Assembly: GCA_016788705.1 (NCBI GenBank)
Contig: JAEUSQ010000007.1
Coordinates: 62,001-126,000, forward strand
Direction of reading: 5' to 3'
Source: Bacteroidetes Order II. bacterium
GTDB lineage: Bacteria > Bacteroidota > Rhodothermia > Rhodothermales > UBA2364
Length of the DNA: 64,000 nt
This document shows, piece after piece, positions 28,153 to 37,204 of this stretch. A program made the position numbers and the translations under genes. Each line of letters begins with the position of its first letter. The stretch's first letter is position 1. The notes under the pieces were generated by a model. The model was not told the DNA's origin, ran no database searches, and was given only the letters and a program-made list of their open reading frames with translations.

Positions 28153-28992
28153 TCAGCCGATGTGCATCTGAAGTTCTTCGCGGCGGTGCTTTTGACGCAA
28201 TTTGCGCAAGGCTTTCTCCTTAATCTGGCGTACCCGTTCGCGGGTCAGATTAAACCGTTGGCCAATTTCTTCTAAAGTGAGGGGATGCTCGCGTCCTATG
28301 CCAAAATAGAGGCGGGTAATTTCGGCTTCGCGGGGGTGCAACATACTCAGGGCACGCTCAATATCAATTTTCAGCGACTCGTCCATGAGGGTCTCGTCTG
28401 GCGAGAGGCTATCTTCATGGGGCAGGACATCCAATAAACTGTTTTCGTCGTCGTCATTGAAGGGTGCATCCATCGAGAGGTGACGTCCCGTGTGTTGCAT
28501 GGCCTCACGAATTTTCTCTACATCCACTCCCAATTCCATCGCCAATTCCTCAAAGTTGGGAGCACGTTCATGGATTTGGGCGAGTTTAGCACTTGTTTTG
28601 CGGATTTTAGAGATGGTCCCAATGCGGTTGAGGGGTAGGCGAACCACACGGCTTTGTTCTGCAAGAGCCTGTAGAATGGCCTGACGAATCCACCAAACGG
28701 CATAAGATATAAATTTAAACCCCCTGGTTTCGTCGAATCGTTGGGCTGCTTTGATCAAGCCGTAGTTCCCTTCGTTGATCAGATCGGCAAGAGAAAGACC
28801 TTGCCCTTGATATTTTTTTGCAACAGAAACCACAAAGCGTAAATTGGCACGGGTCAATTCATGCAGGGCTTTGCGATCTCCCTCCTTAATCCGTCGTGCA
28901 AGCTCAACCTCTTTTTCGGGGGAGAGTAGCGGGATTTGGCCAATTTCCTGAAGGTATTGATCCAACATCCGCTGCTGTCGTGGAACGTACAT
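28153..28992 (-). CDS. rpoD: Primary RNA polymerase sigma factor (RpoD/SigA type)
   Basis: The 279-residue protein is the short primary sigma typical of Bacteroidota and relatives, lacking the large N-terminal region of E. coli RpoD. Region 1.2 ([23 protein letters not shown]), region 2 ([43 protein letters not shown]), region 3 and region 4.2 ([29 protein letters not shown]) are complete. It directs core polymerase to housekeeping promoters, which in this phylum have TTG and TAnnTTTG elements. It is monocistronic with its own terminator. Confidence 0.95.
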   Translation of the reverse strand: MYVPRQQRMLDQYLQEIGQIPLLSPEKEVELARRIKEGDRKALHELTRANLRFVVSVAKKYQGQGLSLADLINEGNYGLIKAAQRFDETRGFKFISYAVWWIRQAILQALAEQSRVVRLPLNRIGTISKIRKTSAKLAQIHERAPNFEELAMELGVDVEKIREAMQHTGRHLSMDAPFNDDDENSLLDVLPHEDSLSPDETLMDESLKIDIERALSMLHPREAEITRLYFGIGREHPLTLEEIGQRFNLTRERVRQIKEKALRKLRQKHRREELQMHIG

Positions 28993-29293
28993 AATGGGTT
29001 GTTCTGAACTGTTTAGTGGGTGTAACGGTGATTTCGGCGGTTTGTCATTTTGCAGATAATCCGTGTTTGCGGGATCTATGGTTGGGGTGAATGCAAGTCT
29101 GCTAATTTAAGGAATTTAATGCACCGTTACAAAAAAGATGAAATCGCATTCATCAAAAAATGAGTGACTTCATTGACGCCAGACGCGGTGCTAAGTTCCG
29201 CCTTCTACCTAAAAACTTTTGTAAATACGTGACTTTGGCGCGGTTTTCTTTCTAACGTTTGTATGTGGTGTGTAGGATGCGCTGTTTAACCAA
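28993..29293. promoter_or_regulatory. Divergent promoter region between rpoD and folP
   Basis: This 301-base gap serves two outward genes. A GATGAA/TTCATC inverted repeat is at 29137-29154 with a 6-base centre. I see no gene and cannot fix promoter boxes with confidence. Confidence 0.4.
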
Positions 29294-30199
29294 ATGTTTA
29301 ATAACATGGATACTCAAAATAAATTCTTGAAGCTACGGACTTCCAAGGCTGGATTATGCTTGGGCATGACAGACAAGCCAAGCGTGGTGGGTATTTTAAA
29401 CGTAACCCCAGATTCTTTTTCGGATGGCGGTCGGTATCAAGAGGTGTCGGCGGCGCTGTTTCGAGTGGAGCAAATGCTCACCGAAGGGGCGGCGATTATT
29501 GACATTGGGGCTGCGTCGTCCCGACCCAAAGGTATTGTGTATGGGAAAGGAGCGCTTTTAATCACGTCGGAAGAAGAAAAAAGGCGGTTGCTGCCCGTAG
29601 TCGAGGCCATTGTGCTGCGTTTTCCGGAAGCTGTTTTGTCTATTGATACGTTTCGCTCGGACGTGGCAAGCGCGGCAATGGAAGTTGGCGCGGATATCCT
29701 GAATGATATTACCGCTTTGCGATTTGATCCAGAAATGGCTTCGGTTGCTGCCCGATATGAGGCCCCCTTAATACTCATGCACTCGGTGGGTTTGCCTGGC
29801 GAAATGCCACATGCTGGCGAAACCCCCCATGTGGTAGAGGATGTTTGTTCCGCATTGGGTCTGGCCATCGTACAGGCCCGAAAAGCAGGTGTTACCGAAA
29901 TTATTACCGATCCAGGTTTTGGATTTGGGAAAAGCCATTCCGAGAATTTGGCGCTTATCAAAGGAATTCCCTCGCTCTTGGCGTTGGGAACACCAGTAAT
30001 GGTTGGGGTTTCGCGCAAGAGTACCATTGGTGCATTGCTGAATCCGGGTGGGCCACCCCTTTCACCTGAAAAGCGGCTGTTTGGAACATTGGGCGTGACA
30101 GCGGTTGCCGTCTATCAGGGTGCCAGATTGGTCCGGACCCATGATGTTGGCGAAACCGTGCAATTTATAGAGCTGATGTATGCCACACGGTCTGCATAA
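29294..30199 (+). CDS. folP: Dihydropteroate synthase
   Basis: FolP condenses p-aminobenzoate with hydroxymethyl-dihydropterin diphosphate in folate synthesis and is the sulfonamide target. The 301-residue TIM barrel shows GILNVTPDSFSDGGRYQ (diphosphate loop), IDIGAASSRPKG, DILNDITAL, EIITDPGFGFGKSHSEN and VGVSRKSTIGAL in correct order. I use ATG 29294; about 20 residues before the conserved core form a short extension. It is monocistronic, with a terminator at 30311-30334. Confidence 0.95.
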   Translation: MFNNMDTQNKFLKLRTSKAGLCLGMTDKPSVVGILNVTPDSFSDGGRYQEVSAALFRVEQMLTEGAAIIDIGAASSRPKGIVYGKGALLITSEEEKRRLLPVVEAIVLRFPEAVLSIDTFRSDVASAAMEVGADILNDITALRFDPEMASVAARYEAPLILMHSVGLPGEMPHAGETPHVVEDVCSALGLAIVQARKAGVTEIITDPGFGFGKSHSENLALIKGIPSLLALGTPVMVGVSRKSTIGALLNPGGPPLSPEKRLFGTLGVTAVAVYQGARLVRTHDVGETVQFIELMYATRSA

Positions 30200-30310
30200 T
30201 GGTCATTCAAAGGGCTTCTTTCTTGGCATTTTTTTAGTTTAAATCCCAATATCCAAAAGTTCTGACATTGTGACAAACAATGTTAAAAAAATGAGATCAA
30301 AAATGATATT

Positions 30311-30334
30311 GTGTGGTATCCCACGCTTTTTTTT
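30311..30334 (+). terminator. Intrinsic terminator of folP
   Basis: GTGTGG at 30311-30316 pairs with CCACGC at 30321-30326 (one G-T pair), followed by eight T to 30334. It lies 111 bases after the folP stop. Confidence 0.65.
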
Positions 30335-30339
30335 GTTAT

Positions 30340-30500
30340 ATTGGAAACGAGACCACGGGGAGCCACATCACCAGAACCACGGTCTCCGGAGACCTCTCTT
30401 TTAGTTCCTTTCTCGAACAACATAATGGTGGGATTGGACAGGTACAACTTCCTGTCTCAGAAACTAAGGCTTTCTCGATTCTACGGGAAAGCCTTAGTTT
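30340..30500. other. Hairpin-rich intergenic segment, possible structured RNA
   Basis: Three successive inverted repeats lie in about 120 bases. They are the 14-base palindrome GGTCTCCGGAGACC at 30381-30394, GACAGG/CCTGTC at about 30437-30456, and a perfect 14-base stem at 30461-30474 with 30487-30500 (arm AAACTAAGGCTTTC). The segment is between two convergent genes and beyond the folP terminator. It is not a known RNA that I recognise. Part of it could be a second terminator for either gene. Confidence 0.35.
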
Positions 30501-30734
30501 GTTCAGTCAGCCCCTTATTTAAAGACGTGCTAGTTCTGCACACCATATGCGAAGGGCTACATTGCCCAAATGGTTTTTAAGGCGCTTGGAAGTCTAAAGG
30601 GTGCATTTTGAAATCCCAAGTGATAGGAATCTCTTAAAGATAAAAACACCCCCTCCCCCCGAATAACGAGTGACAGCGGTGGGTCCATAGTGGCATAAAG
30701 CCATCTATAAATCTTTGATATCGCAAGCAAATAA

Positions 30735-31430
30735 CTACTTAATTCCAAACTTTACATAGATTGAAATTTGGATTTTGATTTTGTTGAACTGAATTTCATC
30801 TTCGCCTCCGGCGGCATCCATCACACCCGCAATGGTTTCATTGATGCGGTGTTGAACATTGCTTATGGGCATGGGGCCAAAGGCATCGCGCTCCTGCACC
30901 ACCAGTGGTTTGCCAGTCTGTTCACCAATGGCCGCAAGAAGGTAGTCGGCCTTTTCTTTGGCGGCTATAATGGCTTGAATGCGTACTTCGCGGCGAAGTT
31001 CATCCATTTTGGAGTGGTGAACCCGCGAGACTGCTGCGTCGGTAATGGCGATTTGGTCTAACGCCTCAAAGAGCTTGCCCAATGTGGTGGCATCACTCAG
31101 TTTTAATTCATAGTCTTTCCGGGTGATAACGTCCTTGGCTTTTCGGCTCACCCGTATATAGCCCGCATTCGCACCTGCCACCGAAAGTTGATCGAGGCCA
31201 ATGTTTAGCCGACGGAGGGTGTCTTTGAGTTTTTCTTCTTGTGCCTCAATCGGGATTTTGGTTTTGCCTTCATATCGTTCGCGAAGGGTAATGGAGAGAT
31301 AAATTTCGTCCGGAATCACTTCTTTTTCAGCGGTTCCTGTTACGTCAATATAGGGAAGTTCTTCCGGCTTGGATTGGCCAAAGGCGGGTAAAGCGATAAT
31401 AGCAAAGAAAAAAAAGAATACACTTTTCAT
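30735..31430 (-). CDS. SIMPL domain protein (DUF541)
   Basis: The 231-residue protein has a signal peptide (MKSVFFFFFAIIALPAFGQ) and then the SIMPL domain, seen in YIDVTGTAEKEVIPDEIYLSI, AEEKADYLLAAIGEQ-like repeats and the closing IKIQISIYVKF strand. SIMPL proteins are periplasmic or outer-membrane associated; several form oligomeric rings, and their cellular role is not well defined. It is a single leftward gene. The 400 bases after it hold hairpins but no gene. Confidence 0.87.
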   Translation of the reverse strand: MKSVFFFFFAIIALPAFGQSKPEELPYIDVTGTAEKEVIPDEIYLSITLRERYEGKTKIPIEAQEEKLKDTLRRLNIGLDQLSVAGANAGYIRVSRKAKDVITRKDYELKLSDATTLGKLFEALDQIAITDAAVSRVHHSKMDELRREVRIQAIIAAKEKADYLLAAIGEQTGKPLVVQERDAFGPMPISNVQHRINETIAGVMDAAGGEDEIQFNKIKIQISIYVKFGIK

Positions 31431-31571
31431 GATTGTTCAGGCTAAGATGAAAGAATGTGGTAACAAGTATGTGCTTAAAATACAACGTGCGAAGGCAAAA
31501 GGTATTGTATGTATTTGCAGATTGTGTATTTTGCTTTGGAGAGGCCATAGCAAAAATTTGGGCAAAAATGT

Positions 31572-33062
31572 ATGATCAGACCATTCATCCAATATATCAT
31601 CTTAGCAGCGCTTGTGCTCACAGGGGTTTCATGTTCCGGAAAAGCCGCACGAAAACGGACCCGTTTGCCCAATATTATTTACATCATGGCAGATGATCTG
31701 GGCTATGGGAGTTTGGGAAGCTATGGCCAAAAGTTAATTCGGACGCCGCACTTAGACCAAATGGCAAGGGAAGGCATTCGGTTTACGCAGTTTTATGCCG
31801 GAAGTACGGTTTGTGCGCCTTCACGGAGTACATTGCTCACGGGGCTTTCAACCGCGCAATCGGTTGTGCGGGGCAATCAAGAGTATGGCGGTTTTCGTGA
31901 CGAGGAGGAGCGCGGACAATTTCCGCTACCGCCCAATACCGAAACCATAGCCCGTTTCCTAAAACAATATGGCTATGCAACTGGTTTGATTGGAAAATGG
32001 GGTCTGGGTGGACCACAAACCACAGGCATTCCGAATCTACATGGTTTTGACTTCTTTTATGGGTATTTAGACCAAAAACAAGCGCATAATTTTTATCCCT
32101 CCCACTTCTGGCGAAACCAAACTTGGGAAGCAACCCGAAATGCCTACTTTAGTCCGCACCAAAAGTTACAAGGAAATCCTGCGGATCCGACTGCTTATGC
32201 TACCTTCAAAGGCTCGGACTATGCCACCGATTTATTTGGAGAGGAGGCTTTGCGGTTCATTGAGGCGCATCAGCATCAGCCGTTTTTTCTCTATCTGCCA
32301 TACACCGCTCCACATTTGGCCCTGCAAGCACCAGATGAAGCCATTGCGGAGTACGAAGACCTTTTTGAAGAAGTACCCTACATCGGCGATAAAGGATATT
32401 TGCCGCATCCCAAGCCCAAAGCAGCCTATGCGGCCATGATTTCCCGAATGGATCAGCAAATTGGGAGGATGCTGCAACTCCTTAAAAAGCTATACTTAGA
32501 CGAAAATACCTTGGTCATATTTACCAGCGATAACGGTGCGAGCTTCAAAATGGGTGGTTTTGATCCTGACTTCTTTCGAGCCAATGGCCCATTGCGTGGG
32601 TATAAGCAAGACCTGCTTGAAGGCGGTATTCGGGTTCCGTTTATTGCCCGATGGCCGGGTGTCATTGCGCCCAATACGACCTCGGACCATGTAGGCGCAA
32701 ACTGGGACGTATTTGCAACGGTGGCAGCACTGATCCAAAAGCCATTACGCAATGTACAAGAAGGCGTTTCGTTCTTGCCTTCCCTCACAGGCAAAGGCAT
32801 ACAACAGCGACACGAATGGCTATACTGGGAGTTTCCGGAAGTCAAAAATGGGATTCAGGCGGTGCGGTGGGGCCATTGGAAAGGTATCCGTACGGGGTGG
32901 ATGAAAAACCCTGATGCACCGATTGCGCTCTACAATCTGGATACCGATCTGGCCGAGTTACACGACGTGGCTGCTCAACACCCCGATGTGGTGGAATTTC
33001 TAAAAACGCTCTTTTCCAAACGAAAAACAGCTATTTTATCCAATTGGAATCCTTCTTATTGA
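31572..33062 (+). CDS. Sulfatase lipoprotein, formylglycine-dependent (arylsulfatase type)
   Basis: This 496-residue type I sulfatase has a lipoprotein signal (Cys21 in LTGVSCSG). The metal ligands Asp41-Asp42 are in IMADDLGYGSLG, and the active-site Cys81 is in CAPSRSTLLTG, the C-x-P-S-R motif that a maturase converts to formylglycine. A later TSDNGASFKMGG gives further metal ligands. It removes sulfate from a carbohydrate or aryl ester at the cell surface. No maturase gene of the catalytic kind is seen. It is convergent with a small membrane protein and close to a fucosidase. Confidence 0.93.
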   Translation: MIRPFIQYIILAALVLTGVSCSGKAARKRTRLPNIIYIMADDLGYGSLGSYGQKLIRTPHLDQMAREGIRFTQFYAGSTVCAPSRSTLLTGLSTAQSVVRGNQEYGGFRDEEERGQFPLPPNTETIARFLKQYGYATGLIGKWGLGGPQTTGIPNLHGFDFFYGYLDQKQAHNFYPSHFWRNQTWEATRNAYFSPHQKLQGNPADPTAYATFKGSDYATDLFGEEALRFIEAHQHQPFFLYLPYTAPHLALQAPDEAIAEYEDLFEEVPYIGDKGYLPHPKPKAAYAAMISRMDQQIGRMLQLLKKLYLDENTLVIFTSDNGASFKMGGFDPDFFRANGPLRGYKQDLLEGGIRVPFIARWPGVIAPNTTSDHVGANWDVFATVAALIQKPLRNVQEGVSFLPSLTGKGIQQRHEWLYWEFPEVKNGIQAVRWGHWKGIRTGWMKNPDAPIALYNLDTDLAELHDVAAQHPDVVEFLKTLFSKRKTAILSNWNPSY

Positions 33063-33274
33063 TCCGCTTTCCGGCTATTGTCCTTTTTTAGGGCTTTGTC
33101 GCGGAGGTATCGCCGGAAGGCCAGTAAGCTCGCAACCACGGCACCTACAATGAAGTCTTGGCTATTGAGTGGGCGGCCCCGCATCACAACTCCCAGAATA
33201 CTGGAGAGTGCCAAGAAGATGACATAAACCACAACAAAGTGGATGATCAGGGTTTTTAGGGAAGATTTAGGCAT
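33056..33274 (-). CDS. Small membrane protein
   Basis: I start at ATG 33274 (MPKSSLKTLIIHF), giving 72 residues with two membrane segments: residues 6-28 and about 38-55. A basic tail follows (RRYLRDKALKKDNSRK). Its stop overlaps the sulfatase stop by 7 bases on the other strand. It is downstream of the fucosidase start but on the same strand, transcribed after it would end, so it is independent. No family is recognised. Confidence 0.5.
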   Translation of the reverse strand: MPKSSLKTLIIHFVVVYVIFLALSSILGVVMRGRPLNSQDFIVGAVVASLLAFRRYLRDKALKKDNSRKADQ

Positions 33275-33340
33275 GAGCAGCAAGTTGGAGTCGGGAATAC
33301 AACGCCAAGATAACCATCCTTCGAGGGGCATTTTGTAAAT

Positions 33341-34684
33341 TTACTCCAATAAACCCATTTTGTCTTCGCGGTGTAGCCGGATAGGCTCCTTAAATTCGAT
33401 CGCAACGACGGTTAGGTATGGATCGAAGCGGGTAGATTCTGGCAGGTCTATGGTGATAAATCCTGGCTTCTCGCTCCACCACGGTTTGCCTTTCATGCGC
33501 CATCCATAAAGTTTTTGCCCGCTTCCCAAAACCCGAATAAAGGCAATCTTGCTTTCGATCCCGCGCAGCATCACTTGTCCAGAAGCGGGGCGACCCTGAA
33601 GAAATAAGTAAAGTTTTTTGTGGTCTTTAGAGACCGTTGTGACGCCCTGAAAATGTCCCGAAGGCAAACCCGCTCGCGTGCCATAAATTGCCTCCTCATT
33701 CCGTTTTGTCCAATGCCCCAATTCCTGCATTAGGTTCAGGTCTTGTGGACGAAACGTTCCGTCTTCTTTTGGGCCAAAGGCAAGGAGTAAATTGCCTCCG
33801 AGGCCAATTACCTCACTAAAAATCTGAATGATTTCTGCCGGTGTCTTATAATTTTCGTCTGTTCCTTGATAGCCCCACGAGTCGTTTGCAGTAAGGCAAA
33901 GTTCCCAATAAGGCGATTTTGGCTTCACAATGGGAATGCCTTGCTCCGGCGTTTCATAATCACCATGCCCGGCCAAGCGGCTATTTAAGACCACATTGGG
34001 GTTATGTGCAAAAAGTTTGGCCCGCACTTTCTCACTTTCCCAAGCCTCGGCGGGGTGCTCCCAATCGCCATCGAACCAAAATAAATCCGGTTTAAATTGG
34101 GTGGATAGTTCAAAAAGTTGACCTTGGTAGAAGTCCCTGAACCGTTGCCACCGTTGTGGGTCTTTGGTGCGGTCGTATCGTACTTCGTTTTTTCGGAAGG
34201 CGGGATAATCGGGATGGGCCCAATCTATCAGAGAGAAATATAAGCCCGCTCTTAGATTTTCTGCGCGTAGGGCACTTACAAATGGCGTCACCAAATCTCG
34301 TTTGGCAGGCGTTTGTTGTACCACATTTTCTGTCCCCAAGCGTGAACCCCATAGGGCCATGCCATCGTGGTGTTTAGCCGTGAGGACGGCATATCGGGCA
34401 CCCGCTTCTCGGAAAAGTTTGGCCCATGCAACGGGGTCGTATTTATTGGCCGTAAAGCGGTTGCGCTGGGCGCTGTATGTTTCAAACGGCAAATAATGGT
34501 TATAGAAAGACCAAGATTCGTCCACACCATCCACACTATAAATGCCCCAATGGACAAAAATGCCCAGTTTGGCATCTTTGAACCAGGCCATTCGTAGGCT
34601 GTCTGGCCGGCTTGGGGCTTGCGCTGCCAGAAAGACAGGTACTACCAGAAAGCTGTATAAACAAACAAAAAAGAGACGTTTCAT
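33341..34684 (-). CDS. Secreted alpha-L-fucosidase (GH29)
   Basis: The 447-residue enzyme has a signal peptide (to about AAQA, residue 23). The GH29 barrel shows WFKDAKLGIFVHWGIYSV, YAVLTAKHHDGMALW and the nucleophile Asp205 in LFWFDGDWEHP. It removes alpha-L-fucose from glycans. Its neighbour across the gap is a sulfatase, so the two may attack a sulfated fucose-containing polymer such as fucoidan; this is inference from context. No SusC/SusD pair is present. Confidence 0.93.
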   Translation of the reverse strand: MKRLFFVCLYSFLVVPVFLAAQAPSRPDSLRMAWFKDAKLGIFVHWGIYSVDGVDESWSFYNHYLPFETYSAQRNRFTANKYDPVAWAKLFREAGARYAVLTAKHHDGMALWGSRLGTENVVQQTPAKRDLVTPFVSALRAENLRAGLYFSLIDWAHPDYPAFRKNEVRYDRTKDPQRWQRFRDFYQGQLFELSTQFKPDLFWFDGDWEHPAEAWESEKVRAKLFAHNPNVVLNSRLAGHGDYETPEQGIPIVKPKSPYWELCLTANDSWGYQGTDENYKTPAEIIQIFSEVIGLGGNLLLAFGPKEDGTFRPQDLNLMQELGHWTKRNEEAIYGTRAGLPSGHFQGVTTVSKDHKKLYLFLQGRPASGQVMLRGIESKIAFIRVLGSGQKLYGWRMKGKPWWSEKPGFITIDLPESTRFDPYLTVVAIEFKEPIRLHREDKMGLLE

Positions 34685-34873
34685 TGTTTAAATATGGGTT
34701 TGTGTGTAATTATTTGTGGAGAGCCTTTCTCAAACCCAAAAGGAATCTCGAAAAACCCAAAAAGAAGCATAAAAACCGGAATAAGAAGGCTTACTTTAGC
34801 AATCCAAAGAGTGCTTTGGAAGGCGGGTGCGTAGCCCTTTTCTCCCATAAAACATTGCTGTAAAGACCATTTT

Positions 34874-35680
34874 ATGATCCAGCGACTACAAGAAACCCTT
34901 GCCCAATGCCGCAAGACTGGCGAAAAAGCCATGGGAATTTTCATCACGAATGGTTTCCCGGAACCAGCCGCAACCCACGATTTATTGCGGGCGGTGGATG
35001 AAAACGGCGCCGACTTTATCGAACTTGGGATGCCATTTAGCGATCCTTTGGCCGAGGGCTTGCCCATCCAACGTTCCAGCGAACGGGCCTTGCGGCATGG
35101 AACCAAAATGGTGGATGCTTTTCGGGTGGCCGAGTCCTTTCGAAAATCTTCTGAAACGCCCTTGTTGCTCATGGGTTATGTAAATCCCATTATGCGTTAT
35201 GGGCTTGCGGCATTTTGTCGCGACGCCGCCCAAAGTGGCGTAGATGGCCTAATTTTGCCGGATTTACCGCCGTATGAGGCCGATCAACTGCGGGCTGCTG
35301 CCGACGAAAACGGCTTGGCTTGGGTAAACCTGATTGCGCCCAACACGTCGGACGAACGGGTTCGTTATATTGATGAACAAACCAACGGCTTTGTTTATGC
35401 CGTCTCGGTAACAGGATTAACGGGGACGAATATCTCGACCCATGCCGTTTCTGCTTATTTAGAACGGGTTCGACCCCTTGTTAACAAAAATCCATTATTG
35501 GTTGGCTTTGGTATTCGAAATCACCAAGATGCCATGCAACTTGCGGCACAGACCGATGGTTTTATTGTAGGTTCTGCCCTCATTAACCGCTTAGAGGCGC
35601 TATGGGATGCGCCATTGAGTGCCGAGGAGCGGCTACAGCAGGTAGGGGATTTTATTCGCGGCTTAAAATATGGTGCATAA
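34874..35680 (+). CDS. trpA: Tryptophan synthase alpha subunit
   Basis: TrpA cleaves indole-3-glycerol phosphate to indole and glyceraldehyde 3-phosphate. The 268-residue TIM barrel has the catalytic Glu50 in [15 protein letters not shown] and Asp57, [24 protein letters not shown], and the phosphate site [11 protein letters not shown]. The stop codon TAA overlaps the next start ATG by one base. trpB and the other trp genes are not in the window, so the pathway genes are scattered or the alpha gene is displaced. Confidence 0.95.
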   Translation: MIQRLQETLAQCRKTGEKAMGIFITNGFPEPAATHDLLRAVDENGADFIELGMPFSDPLAEGLPIQRSSERALRHGTKMVDAFRVAESFRKSSETPLLLMGYVNPIMRYGLAAFCRDAAQSGVDGLILPDLPPYEADQLRAAADENGLAWVNLIAPNTSDERVRYIDEQTNGFVYAVSVTGLTGTNISTHAVSAYLERVRPLVNKNPLLVGFGIRNHQDAMQLAAQTDGFIVGSALINRLEALWDAPLSAEERLQQVGDFIRGLKYGA

Positions 35681-36054
35681 TGTCAAATGCGAGCAGTCTC
35701 CTTTACTTTATTATCGGGTTTGGGCTATTCGTTATGGTGATGGGCTGCGGGAAAACTGTTGAACCACCCCATCAACCCCTACCCAAAGAAAAACTCATCG
35801 CCCTGTTGGTGGACTTGGAATTGGCCGAGGCCCGTTTGATGACGTTGCGCGACGTGAGGCCCGCCATGCGCGACTCCCTTCTCAAAGACCATCGCATTGC
35901 ACCACCCGTTTTCGAGGCTTGGATGACCTATTATGCCGGAAATCCAACGTTGTTTTTGCCCCTTCGCGAGGAAGTGAGCCGACAGTTGGAGCGCGAAGCG
36001 CCGCAAGTGCCCACGGTCTCGCCCACACCCATAGACCGCCTAACGGGACGCTAA
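35680..36054 (+). CDS. DUF4296-like lipoprotein
   Basis: From ATG 35680 the protein has 124 residues, with a lipoprotein signal ending VMGCGKT near residue 23. The mature part starts with LPKEKLIALLVDLELAEARL and continues helically to FEAWMTYYAGNPTLFLPL, the DUF4296 layout found across Bacteroidota. It overlaps the trpA stop by one base, so translation is probably coupled. It is convergent with the AraC gene (4-base overlap). Function unknown. Confidence 0.75.
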   Translation: MSNASSLLYFIIGFGLFVMVMGCGKTVEPPHQPLPKEKLIALLVDLELAEARLMTLRDVRPAMRDSLLKDHRIAPPVFEAWMTYYAGNPTLFLPLREEVSRQLEREAPQVPTVSPTPIDRLTGR

Positions 36055-36980
36055 GCTAAGGGATTTAGGGAACGATGTCGGTAGGCAGTAGGGGATTGGC
36101 CTGTTGCGCGTCGGAAAACATTGTTGAAGTAAGAAATACTGTTGAATCCACAGGCATAGCAAATTTCGGTAATCCGTTGGTGTTGGTTTTTTAAGAGTTT
36201 TTTAGCCAATTTAATCCTTTCAGCGTTGATAAAATCAATGGGCGAAAGACCCAACTCCAACTTAAAACAGCGGTGAAAATGTGTTTGGCTCATACATGCT
36301 TTCTCGCTCAACGTTTGAACGGTAAGGGGTTCGTGCAAATGTTCCCGAATGTACTTTACCACATATGCCAGCCGTGACGTTTGGTGGAGGGCATCGGCAC
36401 TTTCTAATAAAATATGACGGGCCTCGGTCTGCATCAGGCGGAGGATTAATTCCTTCAGCATGAAATCCGCAAAAATGTCTTTAGAAGGATGGTTTTCGGT
36501 GAAAAGGAAGATCATCCGTGCAATAATCTGGTTAACGGCGGTATCGTTTGTGAAGTGGAAGTTGCGCTCGGTGAATGTCCACTGGGCAAACGCATCGGCC
36601 TTTGGATGCCGTTCATTCAGATAGGAAGTCATTTCCAGAATAGACTCATTGGCCAAGGTTAAGGCCAAGCATTGCGTGGGGTTTTCTACCGTCGCTTCAG
36701 GAAAATCAATCTGCATTTCCTCGCCGGGTGGCAAAACGACCGACTCGCCCGGGACAAAAACAAAACTGCTATCGCGCAGGTGCATCACTTTTTTGCCCCT
36801 CAACATGCTCACCAAAACAGGGTGATCGAAGGTTAGCTCTACCTTATCGGCAAACATGTGGGTTTCATACACATTTAGCTCGGCCCGGTCTAACGAATAC
36901 ACCGTCCGGTTTTCCACATGGGCTTCCAATTTGCGACGATCATAATAGCCCGAAGAAAGTTGCATGTTCATAGGATACAA
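36051..36980 (-). CDS. AraC family transcriptional regulator
   Basis: The 309-residue protein has an AraC_N-like sensor (PF06719 pattern: FDHPVLVSMLRGKKVMHL, FVFVPGESVVLPPGEEMQIDFP). Two helix-turn-helix units are at the C-terminus: EPLTVQTLSEKACMSQTHFHRCFKLELG and RITEICYACGFNSISYFNNVFRR. It is divergent from the aldehyde dehydrogenase gene with 224 bases between, so it is likely to control that gene. The inducer is unknown. Confidence 0.92.
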   Translation of the reverse strand: MYPMNMQLSSGYYDRRKLEAHVENRTVYSLDRAELNVYETHMFADKVELTFDHPVLVSMLRGKKVMHLRDSSFVFVPGESVVLPPGEEMQIDFPEATVENPTQCLALTLANESILEMTSYLNERHPKADAFAQWTFTERNFHFTNDTAVNQIIARMIFLFTENHPSKDIFADFMLKELILRLMQTEARHILLESADALHQTSRLAYVVKYIREHLHEPLTVQTLSEKACMSQTHFHRCFKLELGLSPIDFINAERIKLAKKLLKNQHQRITEICYACGFNSISYFNNVFRRATGQSPTAYRHRSLNPLA

Positions 36981-36997
36981 AGGAAAAGGATTGTTTT

Positions 36998-37118
36998 TGA
37001 AAGCGTTTACATCCTGTGGGTTAAATTACATCAACAAATGGATAAATAAAACCATCCATTTAGAAGATGTTGGAATAGTTCAACTCTTTGGCAGGATTGT
37101 GCAAACATGAAAGCGTTT
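36998..37118. promoter_or_regulatory. Repeated operator-like sites between the AraC regulator and aldehyde dehydrogenase
   Basis: The 11-base TGAAAGCGTTT occurs twice as a direct repeat, at 36998-37008 and 37108-37118. The first copy continues to TGAAAGCGTTTACA, the catabolite-type LacI-family operator pattern (TGWNANCGNTNWCA). Between them a perfect 8-base inverted repeat AAATGGAT/ATCCATTT is at 37036-37043 and 37054-37061. Paired direct repeats suit AraC binding and DNA looping; which protein binds is unknown. Confidence 0.45.
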
Positions 37119-37204
37119 TTTTGTATTAGTTTTTAATGCAAGTCCTGCCATAAACGGGAAATCTTAAACTCTTTTGAACTTTCAACTTTTAATCGGTACT
37201 TCTT

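Noticed and set aside
3694-30356. Identical 15-mer TTGGAAACGAGACCA at 3694 and at about 30342
   Set aside because: About one or two shared 15-mers are expected by chance in a 64 kb window, and the two contexts differ.
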